This document shows, piece after piece, positions 37,630 to 46,734 of a stretch of DNA of 54,986 nt. How positions within the stretch are numbered: the stretch's first letter is position 1; every line of letters starts with the position of its first letter. Below the pieces are notes generated by a model. The model ran no database searches, had not been told where the DNA came from, and worked only from the letters and a program-made list of their open reading frames with translations. The DNA is from Bacillota bacterium (GTDB lineage: Bacteria > Bacillota > Clostridia > Tissierellales > Peptoniphilaceae), in the NCBI GenBank assembly GCA_030532225.1, contig JAUNLQ010000008.1, positions 1-54,986 on the forward strand, written 5' to 3'. Both the position numbers and the translations under genes were made by a program.

Positions 37630-38227
37630 ACTAATAGGAGCAGGACCAGGTAACATAGACCTTTTAACAGGCCAGGCCCTAAAGGCCATAAAAGAAGCAG
37701 ATGTGCTAATAGCCTTTGAAAGAATAGGGGCAGACCTAAGGCCTCTTGGCCAGGACCCAATAATTGTAAAAAGGGTAGACCAGGTCCTAGAAGAAGTAGA
37801 AAAAATTGAAAAAGACCAGTCCATAGCCATTATGGCCTCAGGAGACCCTTGTTTCTTTGGCATAATTGACCTTCTAAAGAGAAAGGGCCTAGAGATAGAT
37901 GAAGTTATAGCTGGAATTTCCTCTGTCCAATATCTTTTTAATAGGCTGCAACAGTCCTATTCACAAGTGGCCACTCAGTCAGTCCATGGCAGGGACTTTG
38001 ATTTTTCTAGTATAGACCTGAGAAAAACTTATTCTTTTTTAATAGACCAAGACAGGAACGCCAACTACATTTCCCAAAAGCTAAAGGACCAAGGCTATAA
38101 GGGCAAACTTTATTGTGGCTACAACCTGTCTTATGATGACGAAAAAATTATTGAAATAAACATTGGCGACCAAATTACAGAGCCGTCAAAATTAGGAGTA
38201 GTGGTGGTGGAATTTTATGTGGATTAA
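37622..38227 (+). CDS. cbiE: Cobalt-precorrin-7 C5-methyltransferase
   Basis: 201 aa. SAM methylase of the tetrapyrrole family: LIGAGPGNIDLLTGQALKAI, then MASGDPCFFGI. CbiE and CbiT are separate genes here, whereas they are fused as CobL in aerobic producers. It overlaps cbiD by 8 nt and cbiT by 11 nt. Confidence 0.93.
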   Translation: MIKLIGAGPGNIDLLTGQALKAIKEADVLIAFERIGADLRPLGQDPIIVKRVDQVLEEVEKIEKDQSIAIMASGDPCFFGIIDLLKRKGLEIDEVIAGISSVQYLFNRLQQSYSQVATQSVHGRDFDFSSIDLRKTYSFLIDQDRNANYISQKLKDQGYKGKLYCGYNLSYDDEKIIEINIGDQITEPSKLGVVVVEFYVD

Positions 38228-38759
38228 AGACCAAGACTTTATAAGAGGTCAGGTGCCAATGACCAAGTTTGCTGTCCGTTCTCTAATAATAGCAGACCTG
38301 GAAATCAGACAAGGAGACAGATTTTTAGACATTGGTTGTGGAACAGGGTCCATATCAGTAGAAGCTGCCAGCCATGGAGCCCAAGTAATAGCAGTGGACA
38401 AAAACCCTGAAGCAGTTGCCTTGACCAAGGAAAATGGAAAAAAATTCGGTCAAGACATCCTCGTCCTAGAAAAAAATGTTCCAGAAGGCCTAGAGGACTT
38501 TAAAATAAACAAGTGCTTTGTTGGAGGATCAACAGGCAAGTTGGCAGATATTTTCGCCTACTTAGACAGAAACCTTGAAGAAGGAGGCATCCTAGTAGGA
38601 TCCTTTATCCTCCTAAAAAACCTTGGCCAATTCAAGGAACTTTTAAAAGAACATGGATATAAAAATATAGAAACCAAGCTAGTCCAAGTTGCCATAGAAG
38701 ACAAAATTGGGCTAATGAAGGGAGAAAACCCTATATTTATAGTAAAAGGAGTTAAGTAA
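38217..38759 (+). CDS. cbiT: Cobalt-precorrin-6B C15-methyltransferase (decarboxylating)
   Basis: 180 aa, Rossmann-type methyltransferase that methylates C15 and removes the C12 acetate carboxyl. SAM motif FLDIGCGTGSISVEAA, upstream IRGQVPMTKFAVRSL as in CbiT. ATG 38217 is formed from the end of cbiE in another frame. Confidence 0.94.
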   Translation: MWIKDQDFIRGQVPMTKFAVRSLIIADLEIRQGDRFLDIGCGTGSISVEAASHGAQVIAVDKNPEAVALTKENGKKFGQDILVLEKNVPEGLEDFKINKCFVGGSTGKLADIFAYLDRNLEEGGILVGSFILLKNLGQFKELLKEHGYKNIETKLVQVAIEDKIGLMKGENPIFIVKGVK

Positions 38760-39517
38760 TGATACATTTTGTTGGAGCAGGACCTGGAAATCCTGACTTA
38801 ATAACAGTAAAGGGCAGGGAGCTTTTGGAACAGGCCGACATTTTAATTTGGGCCGGGTCCTTAGTTTCGCCAGCCCACCTAGACTATACCAAGGAAGGCT
38901 GCCAAATCTATGACTCAAAGGGCATGGACCTAGACCAGGTTATAGAAGTAATGTTAGCAGGCCACAAGGAAGGCAAGGACATAGTCCGCCTACACACAGG
39001 AGACCCTACAATTTACGGAGCCATTAGGGAACAAATGGACAGGCTAATAGAAGCAGGCATTGACTTTGAAGTTGTGCCTGGAGTTTCTTCCTTTACAGGA
39101 GCCTGTGCAGCCATAAAAAGAGAGTTCACCCTACCAGGAGTTAGCCAAACAGTTATCCTAACTAGAAATGCTGGCAGGACCCCAGTTCCAGAAGAGGAAG
39201 ACCTAGAATACCTGGCCAGCCACAAGGCCTCAATGGCAATTTTCCTATCAGTCCAAGACATAGACTCAGTAGTAGAAAAACTAAAAAAAGGCTATGGATC
39301 TGGAGACGTGCCAGTGGCAGTAGTCTTTAAGGCTACCTGGGAGGACCAAGAAATACTTTTTGGAAGCCTAGACACCATTGGAGAAAAAGTCAAGAAGGCC
39401 AATATAAATAAAATGAGCCAAATTCTAGTCGGCAACTTTATAGAAGGAGACTATGAACTTTCTAAACTTTATGACAAGACCTTTAGCCACAAGTTTAGAA
39501 AAGGAAAAGACCAATAA
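38759..39517 (+). CDS. cbiF: Cobalt-precorrin-4 C11-methyltransferase
   Basis: 252 aa. Family blocks FVGAGPGNPDLITVKGRELL, RLHTGDPTIYGAIREQ and PGVSSFTGACAAIKREFT. It is the genuine pathway CbiF; a more divergent relative is at 52,011. One-base overlaps on both sides. Confidence 0.94.
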   Translation: MIHFVGAGPGNPDLITVKGRELLEQADILIWAGSLVSPAHLDYTKEGCQIYDSKGMDLDQVIEVMLAGHKEGKDIVRLHTGDPTIYGAIREQMDRLIEAGIDFEVVPGVSSFTGACAAIKREFTLPGVSQTVILTRNAGRTPVPEEEDLEYLASHKASMAIFLSVQDIDSVVEKLKKGYGSGDVPVAVVFKATWEDQEILFGSLDTIGEKVKKANINKMSQILVGNFIEGDYELSKLYDKTFSHKFRKGKDQ

Positions 39518-40503
39518 TGATAAAAATATTTTCTTACTCTCAACCAGGCCTAAGCCTAGGCAACAAAATCAAGGACTACTTAGGAGCAGACCACTACAAC
39601 TCCTACCAGGAAAAATTCAAGACCAAGGAAGTCTTAGAAAAATACTGGCAGGAGGCCCAGGCCTTTATTTTCATATCCTCAACTGGCATTGCAGTAAGGA
39701 TGATCAAGGACTTTATAGTGGCCAAGGACCAAGACCCAGCCATAATAGTAATAGACGACACAGGGAAAAACGTCATATCCCTTTTGTCAGGCCACCTAGG
39801 TGGAGCCAACGACCTAACAAGGGACCTGGCAGAATTTTTAGGAGCCTATCCAGTAATAACAACCTCAACAGACAACCATGGCATAGAGGCAGTTGACTCC
39901 TTTGCTAGGACTAATGGCTACCAGCTAGAAGACAAGGCTAGGATTTTGCCAATCTCAAAACTAATGTTAGAAGGAAAAAGCCTAGGCTTTTATTCTCAAG
40001 AAGAAAAAGTTCCTGCCTACAAAAACCTAAAAGTCTTAGAAAACTTAGAAGACCTTCAAGGCTTGGCTGGCCTAATTGTAGTGTCTAATAAAATTTCCAC
40101 GGACTTTGACCTGCCAAGTATATGGCTATATCCAAAAAATATAAACCTAGGCCTTGGTTGTAGGAAAGATACACCAGGTCTAAAGATAATAGCCTTTATA
40201 GAAGAAGAACTAGCAAGGCTAGGTCTGTCAACATCGAGTATAAAAGCCATAGGCACAGTAGAAGCCAAGAGAAATGAAGCTGGCATCCAAGAAGCAGCAG
40301 ATTATTTTAAAGTTGAGAAGAAAGTATTTACCAATGAACAAATAAAAACAGTAGAAGACAAATTTGCAAAATCAGATTTTGTAAAGAAGACCATAGGAGT
40401 CTACTCTGTAGCAGAACCTTCTGCCTACTTGTTAGGAGGAAGACTTATAACTGAAAGATTAAAAAAAGATGGCATAACCCTTGCCATAAGTTTGGAGGAC
40501 TAA
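39517..40503 (+). CDS. cbiG: Cobalt-precorrin-5A hydrolase
   Basis: 328 aa. Opens the delta-lactone and releases acetaldehyde. ISSTGIAVRMIKDFI and SLLSGHLGGANDLTRDLAEF in the N-terminal part, GLGCRKDTPG and GTVEAKRNEAGI in the C-terminal part, are CbiG hallmarks. Confidence 0.93.
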   Translation: MIKIFSYSQPGLSLGNKIKDYLGADHYNSYQEKFKTKEVLEKYWQEAQAFIFISSTGIAVRMIKDFIVAKDQDPAIIVIDDTGKNVISLLSGHLGGANDLTRDLAEFLGAYPVITTSTDNHGIEAVDSFARTNGYQLEDKARILPISKLMLEGKSLGFYSQEEKVPAYKNLKVLENLEDLQGLAGLIVVSNKISTDFDLPSIWLYPKNINLGLGCRKDTPGLKIIAFIEEELARLGLSTSSIKAIGTVEAKRNEAGIQEAADYFKVEKKVFTNEQIKTVEDKFAKSDFVKKTIGVYSVAEPSAYLLGGRLITERLKKDGITLAISLED

Positions 40504-41231
40504 TGAAAAAATTATATGTAATTGGCATAGGCCCAGGTGGCAAAGAGAGAATGACCCAAGAAGCCTTAAAGGCTCTGGCAGACTCTGAGGTAATAGTAGC
40601 CTACACACCTTATTTGGCCTATGTAGCAGACTATATAGGAGACAAGGAAACCTACACTTCAGGCATGAAAAAAGAAATAGAAAGGTGCCAAAAGGCCATA
40701 GACTTTGCCAGGGAAGGGAGAACAACCTCTATCCTATCAACAGGAGATGCAGGCCTTTATGGAATGGCAGGCCCAATCCTAGAACTATTAAAGGAAGACC
40801 AAGAAGTTGAAGTTCAGCTAGTACCAGGAGTTACTAGCGTGTTTTCAGCAGCAGCAGAACTTGGAGCACCAATAATGCACGACTTGGCCATAATATCCCT
40901 ATCAGATCTAATGACACCTTGGGAGCTAATACAAAAGAGAGTGGACCTAGCAGCCCAAGGAGACTTTGTAATTGGCCTTTATAACCCAAGGTCCAAGGGC
41001 AGACCAGACCACCTAAAGACAGCAATAGAAATCATGCTTAAACACAAAAGCCCTTCCACCCCAGTAGGAGTGGTGAAAAACTCAGGCAGGGACAATACAG
41101 AAAAGTGGATCACTAGCCTAGGAGACCTAGACTACGAAAAAGTGGATATGTTAACAGTGTTGATAATAGGCAACAAGGCCTCCTATGTAGACGGAGACAG
41201 GATGGTAACCCCTAGAGGCTATGACCTATGA
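40503..41231 (+). CDS. cbiH: Cobalt-precorrin-3B C17-methyltransferase
   Basis: 242 aa. The ring-contracting methylase. GIGPGGKERMTQEALKAL, GDAGLYGMAGPILELL and LYNPRSKGRPDHL match CbiH/CobJ. It overlaps cbiJ by 4 nt. Confidence 0.94.
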   Translation: MKKLYVIGIGPGGKERMTQEALKALADSEVIVAYTPYLAYVADYIGDKETYTSGMKKEIERCQKAIDFAREGRTTSILSTGDAGLYGMAGPILELLKEDQEVEVQLVPGVTSVFSAAAELGAPIMHDLAIISLSDLMTPWELIQKRVDLAAQGDFVIGLYNPRSKGRPDHLKTAIEIMLKHKSPSTPVGVVKNSGRDNTEKWITSLGDLDYEKVDMLTVLIIGNKASYVDGDRMVTPRGYDL

Positions 41232-41968
41232 TTTGGATAGTAGGAGGAACTAGCGAATCAGCCATCCTAGGAGAAATCTTTCAAGAAAAAAACATTCCCC
41301 ACCTAATCACCTACGCAACCAAAGATGGCCTAGAATTAGCCAAGGGCAATGCCATCAACAAGGACGAACCAGTAGAAGACTTTATAGTCCATAAAAATAT
41401 TGACACCATAATAGATGTTACCCATCCCTTTGCAGTGCAAATGACAGCAAAGGTGAAAAAAGCAGCAGAAAAATTTGCCCTGACCTATCTTAGATATGAC
41501 AGAGAAAAGCTGGTTTACCCTGAAAGTTCCATCCAAGTAGACTCCTATGAAGAAGCCTATAAGCTTATAGAAAACTTAAAAGGAACATTTTTCTTCACAA
41601 CAGGATCAAACAAAATCCCAGACTTTGAAAAAGTTAAAGGAAGCAACCGCTTTATATACAGGATCCTACCAACAGTAGACTCTATAGCCAAGGCTAGAAA
41701 TGCAGGAGTAGAAATAAAAGACCTTGTGGCCATGCTAGGCCCCTTTTCAGAAGAGTTAAACCTGGCCATGCTTAAAAGCTACCAGCCAGACTACCTAGTA
41801 ACCAAGGACTCAGGCCAGGCAGGAGGAGTAGAAGAAAAAATTTCAGCAGCAGAAAAATTAGGAATAAAAACCATAATAATAACAAGAGACCAGGTACAAG
41901 GTCAAAGCTGGGAAGACTTTTTAAAAGAAGTCCAAAAAACAATAGAAGAACAAAAGAGCAGAGCTTAG
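41228..41968 (+). CDS. cbiJ: Cobalt-precorrin-6A reductase
   Basis: 246 aa. NAD(P)H-dependent reduction before the C5 and C15 methylations. IWIVGGTSESAILGE at the start, DVTHPFAVQMTAKVKKAAE, and VTKDSGQAGGVEEKISAAE near the end match CbiJ/CobK. Last gene of the operon; the terminator stem begins inside its final codons. Confidence 0.93.
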   Translation: MIWIVGGTSESAILGEIFQEKNIPHLITYATKDGLELAKGNAINKDEPVEDFIVHKNIDTIIDVTHPFAVQMTAKVKKAAEKFALTYLRYDREKLVYPESSIQVDSYEEAYKLIENLKGTFFFTTGSNKIPDFEKVKGSNRFIYRILPTVDSIAKARNAGVEIKDLVAMLGPFSEELNLAMLKSYQPDYLVTKDSGQAGGVEEKISAAEKLGIKTIIITRDQVQGQSWEDFLKEVQKTIEEQKSRA

Positions 41969-41990
41969 AAAAAACTAAACTCTGCTTTTT
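41957..41990 (+). terminator. Terminator of the cbi operon
   Basis: AGCAGAG (41957-41963) with CTCTGCT (41980-41986), extended by TTAG/CTAA, then a T-run. It overlaps the cbiJ stop. Confidence 0.85.
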
Positions 41991-41995
41991 AAAAA

Positions 41996-43255
41996 TTATT
42001 TATTTTCAAATAACAAAACACTGGTCCTAAAGACATTTTCCTTATGGCTAATATTAATTTTTCCCCCATACTTTTCAGCCAAATATTGAACATTATTAAG
42101 ACCTATACCAGAAAATTCCTTGTCTTTTCTAGACAACAACTTGCCATTTTTCTTTTTAACAATACCATCAAAAGAATTATCAACCATAATAAAGACCAGG
42201 TCCTTTTCATTTTGTAGAACAAGTTTAATCCAGCTATTAGAGACCTTGGAAGTGGCTTCTATTGCATTGTCCAAAAGGTTAGCAAGGATTATTGCCAGGT
42301 CCCTGTACTTAACATTCACATCCTTAGAAAGATTAAAATCTATCGTAAAATCAATACCCTTATCCTTACAAAGCTCATATTTAGAATTCACAATAGCATC
42401 TACTTCAATAATACCAGTTTTGGCTATTAAAAATTCCTGCTTAAACTCACCAATAATTTCAGACAGATAAGCTCCAACCTTGTCTTCATTTTCAGCCATA
42501 TAATAAAGGGGCACCAACTTGTTTTTCAAATCATGTTCCAAGGCTGCCAATCTATTAGTAGATCTTGTAATATTATCCTTCTGAATATTGATAAGTTCAT
42601 ATTCCTTTTCCAGACTGCTTAATCTCAACTTATCCCTATAAAGATTGGAAATAAGATTAAAGATAAAAAAGACTAATAAGTTAATTAGCAATAAGATCAC
42701 AGCCAGAACAACATAGTAAGTGTCGAGAATTGGAAACCTTATAGACTCAAATACAATTACCACAAGACTCAATACTGAAATGGAAGATAGAATAATATAT
42801 ACATAGGCAGGAATATTTCTATCCTTTTCTTTATTAAAATGTAAATAAACGAAAAATGAAAAAGCAAGAGTAAAAAACTTTATAAAAGCATAATAAAGAT
42901 TAACATCAAAGTCTAAATTATTTAAAGGAAGACCTGCAGCCACAAAAGTAAGAGAAAGGGAAGTTTCAATAAATACAAGGACAGCATTAGAAATAAGAGC
43001 TATAAAAAACTTTGAAAGAAACTTACCTTCATATAAGAAGGTAAGCAAAATCATGCCTAGAATAAAAAATCCCAAATTATAAAAAGCCGAACCAGCCTTT
43101 AACAAAACAAAGGTAGTAACAAAATTAAAAAGAAAATAGGCAGCAAAAACCATCTTTTTATTGTATTTAGCTTGGCCTAAAAGTGCAGCATAAATCAAAT
43201 AAATAGAGATAGGATTAATAATATTTAAAAGTATAAGGATTAAATTTTTAGACAT
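41996..43255 (-). CDS. AgrC-like sensor histidine kinase (GHKL)
   Basis: 419 aa from ATG 43255; a TTG four codons upstream is possible. About six membrane helices fill residues 1-205. Then a coiled region and the cytoplasmic kinase: LEHDLKNKL with His241, NLLDNAIEA (N330) and GIGLNNV (G-box). This is the architecture of peptide-pheromone receptors such as AgrC and ComD, but no agrB/agrD-like genes are beside it. The start overlaps the regulator's stop by 8 nt, so the two are made together. The signal is unknown. Confidence 0.88.
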   Translation of the reverse strand: MSKNLILILLNIINPISIYLIYAALLGQAKYNKKMVFAAYFLFNFVTTFVLLKAGSAFYNLGFFILGMILLTFLYEGKFLSKFFIALISNAVLVFIETSLSLTFVAAGLPLNNLDFDVNLYYAFIKFFTLAFSFFVYLHFNKEKDRNIPAYVYIILSSISVLSLVVIVFESIRFPILDTYYVVLAVILLLINLLVFFIFNLISNLYRDKLRLSSLEKEYELINIQKDNITRSTNRLAALEHDLKNKLVPLYYMAENEDKVGAYLSEIIGEFKQEFLIAKTGIIEVDAIVNSKYELCKDKGIDFTIDFNLSKDVNVKYRDLAIILANLLDNAIEATSKVSNSWIKLVLQNEKDLVFIMVDNSFDGIVKKKNGKLLSRKDKEFSGIGLNNVQYLAEKYGGKINISHKENVFRTSVLLFENK

Positions 43256-43970
43256 TTGCACCACCAAATTTTCTTTCTAAAAACAGAATAAAGTCTTCAG
43301 CATAAGTAGCAGAAACAGGAATAGACTCGCCATTTGAAAGGACCAAAGAAGTAGCAGAGTAATTCTTTATATAATTAGTATTCACAATATAGGACTTGTG
43401 AACCCTTAAAAAAATCTTAGGATTCAAGGTCTTTTCCAACTGGTCCAGCCTTTCATAAAAATCATCCCTTCCTTCTAGGCTTCTAACTTCCACCTTCCTA
43501 TTAGAACTAACAAAATATAAAATATCCTCATAGCCTAGAACAAAAGAAGTTGAATTCTTTTTATAGGTAAAAATATTTTTATTAAGCTTGGATTTCAAGA
43601 AGAACAAGTCTAAAATATCCTTTAGCTTTTCATAAACTACAGGTTTTTCTAAAAAACCAAGGGGTTGGAAGGAAACAAGATCTCTAAAATAGGCTTCACT
43701 TCCAGATACAAAAATTATTTCAGTATTGAAATTTTTCTCAAAATATCTTAACTTCTTTGCCAGGTCTAAGCCATTATTAGATTTTTCAGGAAACTCTATA
43801 TCCAAAAATATTAGCTTATAAGAATTTTCTTCCATAGCCCTATAAAGGTCTTCAACAGCAAAATAAGAATCTATTTCAAAATCATAATTTTCTTCAATTT
43901 GGTATTTATGTAAATTTTTTTCTAAAAATTCTACAAAAGTTTTGTTATCATCGCATATAGCAATCTTCAA
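43248..43970 (-). CDS. LytTR-family response regulator (AgrA-like)
   Basis: 240 aa from TTG 43970, with AGGATGTG as SD. Receiver domain with ICDDN and phospho-acceptor D57 (LIFLDIEF), then a LytTR DNA-binding domain (about 135-238) with LRVHKSYIVNTNYI. LytTR proteins bind pairs of about 9-bp repeats two helical turns apart, and such repeats lie about 180 bp upstream, before the divergent ABC gene. The likely partner is the kinase encoded next to it. Confidence 0.92.
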   Translation of the reverse strand: MKIAICDDNKTFVEFLEKNLHKYQIEENYDFEIDSYFAVEDLYRAMEENSYKLIFLDIEFPEKSNNGLDLAKKLRYFEKNFNTEIIFVSGSEAYFRDLVSFQPLGFLEKPVVYEKLKDILDLFFLKSKLNKNIFTYKKNSTSFVLGYEDILYFVSSNRKVEVRSLEGRDDFYERLDQLEKTLNPKIFLRVHKSYIVNTNYIKNYSATSLVLSNGESIPVSATYAEDFILFLERKFGGANV

Positions 43971-44151
43971 AAAATCACATCCTTATCTATCTATCCATTA
44001 TACCAAGAACAAGTAAGATAAGACAATGGAGAAAAATATCAAGTATAAGCCTTTCCAGCAGGTTCAAAAAATATTTTTTCTTAGCTTAAATCTATTTAAA
44101 CTATAGCTATTGATCTTTATATATCATAATTTCTTCTGTGATTAAAAGAAA

Positions 44152-44217
44152 TGTTGAATAAAGGGGAAAAAGTGTTGAAAATAATTAAATTCAACAAAAA
44201 TAAGGGTTTTTTCAACA
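44152..44217. promoter_or_regulatory. Phased, symmetric LytTR-type operator candidate
   Basis: TGTTGAA at 44152-44158 and 44173-44179, and its inverse TTCAACA at 44190-44196 and 44211-44217. Each pair is spaced exactly 21 bp start to start, about two helical turns, and the two pairs mirror each other. It lies between the LytTR regulator and the ABC exporter. The inner pair can also form a short stem. Confidence 0.6.
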
Positions 44218-44245
44218 TTTATTACAAAAAGTAAGAAAATAAAAA

Positions 44246-44254
44246 TATTATATT
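44246..44254 (+). promoter_or_regulatory. Possible activator-dependent -10 region of the ABC exporter
   Basis: TATTAT/TATATT overlap here, about 30 bp after the last TTCAACA element. The matching -35 position (44226-44231) reads AAAAAG, so a bound activator would be needed. Confidence 0.35.
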
Positions 44255-44466
44255 AACAGTACAAGCTTATATCCATTTAAAATCTAACTTTAAAAAGTGT
44301 ATTTTATCTTAATAAACAGACCTTAATTTATAAGAGGATAATAATTAAGATAAACTTGCCAAGACCAGGTCTTTGGCATATCATAGTATATGGCTTGTAA
44401 ATATTTCTAGGAAAGAACTTCACTTGTGTAGGGAATGGGATTTTCCTAAGAGCAGAGGAGATAATT
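44255..44466 (+). promoter_or_regulatory. Long 5' leader of the ABC exporter gene, structured
   Basis: About 210 nt without a gene. GCCAAGAC/GTCTTTGGC forms a stem (about 44,358-44,380), and TAGGAAA with TTTCCTA encloses the segment just before the start codon. No known riboswitch was recognised. Confidence 0.35.
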
Positions 44467-46089
44467 ATGTTTAAATACTTTAAATCAAATAAAAAAGCCT
44501 TTATTATTTTGTGTGTATTTCTTCCACTTTCAGTTTTTATTGATGTGGCTTTAGCAAGTTTACTAGAAAAAATTACTGACTATGGTAGTGTGGGAAATAT
44601 TCAGGGACTAAAAACCATGATGTATGTTTCTCTGGCCTACCTTCCCCTTAGTGGAGTGGCTGATTTTTATTATAGGTATTCAATGGTCAATGTTCTGTCT
44701 AGTGCCTCAGATAAACTTAGAAAGGATATATATGCAAAAATCTTTTCCAATGATATTTCCTATAATAAATTAGATAGCAGTCAACATATATCTACAATAA
44801 CCAACGATGTTTCAGACTTAGAAAGCTATTATTTTAAAAATATTTGTTTCTTTTTCCATGAATTTTTTTATTTTTCTACATCCATATTTTTATTGTTAAA
44901 TATTAACATAGAAATAACCCTAACCATACTTGTATTTGCCTTTTTTCAGTTAATCGTCCCAATTTTTTTTGAAAAGAAGGTCCAAAATACCCAAACAGAA
45001 ATAGTAGATATAAGGGCAACATATATTTTCGTTCTAAAAGAACACCTGGAAAATTTTAACATTATTAAGTTATATAGGAAAGGCAAATTCTTCAACCACA
45101 AACATGAAGAAGCATCTGAAAATTGGAAATCCAAACTTGTGGAAATTGAAAAAATCAAGAAATTGATGTATGAAATTTCCTTTCTAGCTGCTAATGGCAT
45201 GTATTTAGGAACTGTGATTATTGGCTTTTACTTAGTTTATTTAAACAAAATGACCATAGGCCAGGTTATAGCTGCCTCTCAGCTAATGGCTTACGTTTCA
45301 AGACCACTTCTAAGTGTTAATGAAATCATAGCCAGCAACCAATCTGCCAAGCCGATTAAGAAGAAGTTGGAAGAAATTTTGGACACAAATGTTAGTTCAA
45401 AAAACAAGGAAGACCTAAATGACGAGATAAAAAGTATTTCCTTTAAAAACTTATCTTTTTCTTATGACAATAAGACAATATTGAAACATAGTAATGTTGA
45501 ATTTGACAAGGGAAAAAAATACTTAATTATTGGGGAAAGTGGTAGTGGTAAGTCAACGATTTTCAAGTTGTTACAGGGGCAACTTACAGAATATGAGGGA
45601 AAAATTTTAGTAAACAATACAGATTTAAGAGACATAAACTTAGATTCTTATTACAAAAAAATAGGCTTTTGTCCTCAGATAAACAGGTTATTTTCTACAA
45701 GTATAAGAGAAAATATTTTGCTGGGAGATCCTAAGACCTATGACCAAGACTTAGAGCAAATAATTCAAAACTTAGACTTGGAGACTTTGGAAGGTAAAAG
45801 AGATGCCAACAATGAACTTTCCATTGGCCAAAAACAAAGGGTAAATATAGCAAGAATCTTGTATCATGACTTTGAATACTTGTGTTATGACGAGGTTACA
45901 GCATCAATTGACTATAAAAACAGGAAACAAATAGAAAACTTGTTATTAAATACAGACAAGACCATACTCTATATAACCCACAACTATAATAGGGATCTAA
46001 TTGAATTTTTTGACCACATATTATATGTTAACCAAGGGGAAGTTTCCTTCCTTGATAAAAATGATTTGCCTAATATAAATATAGGATAG
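44467..46089 (+). CDS. ABC transporter, fused membrane and ATPase domains
   Basis: 540 aa half-transporter, expected to work as a dimer. The N-terminal membrane domain has about six helices (residues 10-290). The ATPase domain has Walker A GESGSGKST (356-364), Q404, signature LSIGQ (451-455, instead of LSGGQ), Walker B YLCYDE (471-476) and H505. There is no C39 peptidase domain. Exporter topology next to an AgrCA-like system suggests efflux of a peptide or drug, which is inference. SD GAGGAG. Confidence 0.85.
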   Translation: MFKYFKSNKKAFIILCVFLPLSVFIDVALASLLEKITDYGSVGNIQGLKTMMYVSLAYLPLSGVADFYYRYSMVNVLSSASDKLRKDIYAKIFSNDISYNKLDSSQHISTITNDVSDLESYYFKNICFFFHEFFYFSTSIFLLLNINIEITLTILVFAFFQLIVPIFFEKKVQNTQTEIVDIRATYIFVLKEHLENFNIIKLYRKGKFFNHKHEEASENWKSKLVEIEKIKKLMYEISFLAANGMYLGTVIIGFYLVYLNKMTIGQVIAASQLMAYVSRPLLSVNEIIASNQSAKPIKKKLEEILDTNVSSKNKEDLNDEIKSISFKNLSFSYDNKTILKHSNVEFDKGKKYLIIGESGSGKSTIFKLLQGQLTEYEGKILVNNTDLRDINLDSYYKKIGFCPQINRLFSTSIRENILLGDPKTYDQDLEQIIQNLDLETLEGKRDANNELSIGQKQRVNIARILYHDFEYLCYDEVTASIDYKNRKQIENLLLNTDKTILYITHNYNRDLIEFFDHILYVNQGEVSFLDKNDLPNINIG

Positions 46090-46127
46090 AAAAATTTTCT
46101 TATCTATAAAACTTAAAAACTCCTAAT

Positions 46128-46169
46128 AGAAGCCAAGGGAAATTTACTTCTCTTGGCTTCTACTTTTTT
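46128..46169 (+). terminator. Terminator of the ABC exporter
   Basis: AGAAGCCAAGGGA (46128-46140) with TCTCTTGGCTTCT (46149-46161), then six T at 46164-46169. Confidence 0.88.
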
Positions 46170-46194
46170 CTTCGCTAATAATAAGCCCTTATAT

Positions 46195-46725
46195 TTATAA
46201 GCTAATATTAAATTTTTTGCATTTGTCTTTTATAACATCAGCTATGTAATCTTGGGATAGAAGGTCAGATAAGTTCAAGGCTACTATTAAGTCATCTTTA
46301 TAAGTACTATCATTTAAATGAGATTTAATCCTGCTACGATTATAGTAGCACAAGGGAAGGTTTTTAAAATAAAGGTTGGTATGAAAAAAATCAATGGTTT
46401 GATTTATATAGTAAAGGGCCTGAGAAAGATTTTCATCTCTGGAAAAATTAATAGCATAGAGACTTAAAATATTGCCATAAAATTCCCACTTTGTGTTTAA
46501 ATTTTGGACTAGAACTTGGATAATTATGTCAGCAAGGTCTTTTTGATCAAGATAAAATAGACAAAGGGCAATTTCGTACAGGTTTCTAATTTCCACTTTA
46601 GTCAAAGCCTTAACATAGTCTAGGTAAAAATTAATGTCTTTAAGGTCAAAATTACTTAAAGTGAGTCTAATAGAATTAATAAAATAGTTTAGTGCCTGAG
46701 AATAATCTTTATTATATTCCAACAT
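46195..46725 (-). pseudogene. Rgg/MutR-type C-terminal (TPR-like) fragment without DNA-binding domain
   Basis: 176 aa of helical, TPR-like repeats (YSQALNYFINSIRL, LSQALYYINQTIDFF), similar in style to the peptide-sensing C-terminal domain of Rgg/GadR/MutR regulators. A complete regulator would have an N-terminal helix-turn-helix of about 60-70 residues, which is missing. ATG 46725 has no SD, and the frame is closed by TGA seven codons upstream. It starts 9 bp from the divergent gene at 46,735. A free-standing TPR protein is the alternative. Confidence 0.5.
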
Positions 46726-46734
46726 GGGGACAAT

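Noticed and set aside
39453..39896. 147-codon frame inside cbiF/cbiG
   Set aside because: Out-of-frame shadow of cbiG, with proline/arginine-rich, non-protein-like composition.
42120..42470. 116-codon plus-strand frame
   Set aside because: Antisense to the histidine-kinase domain, without SD or recognisable motif.
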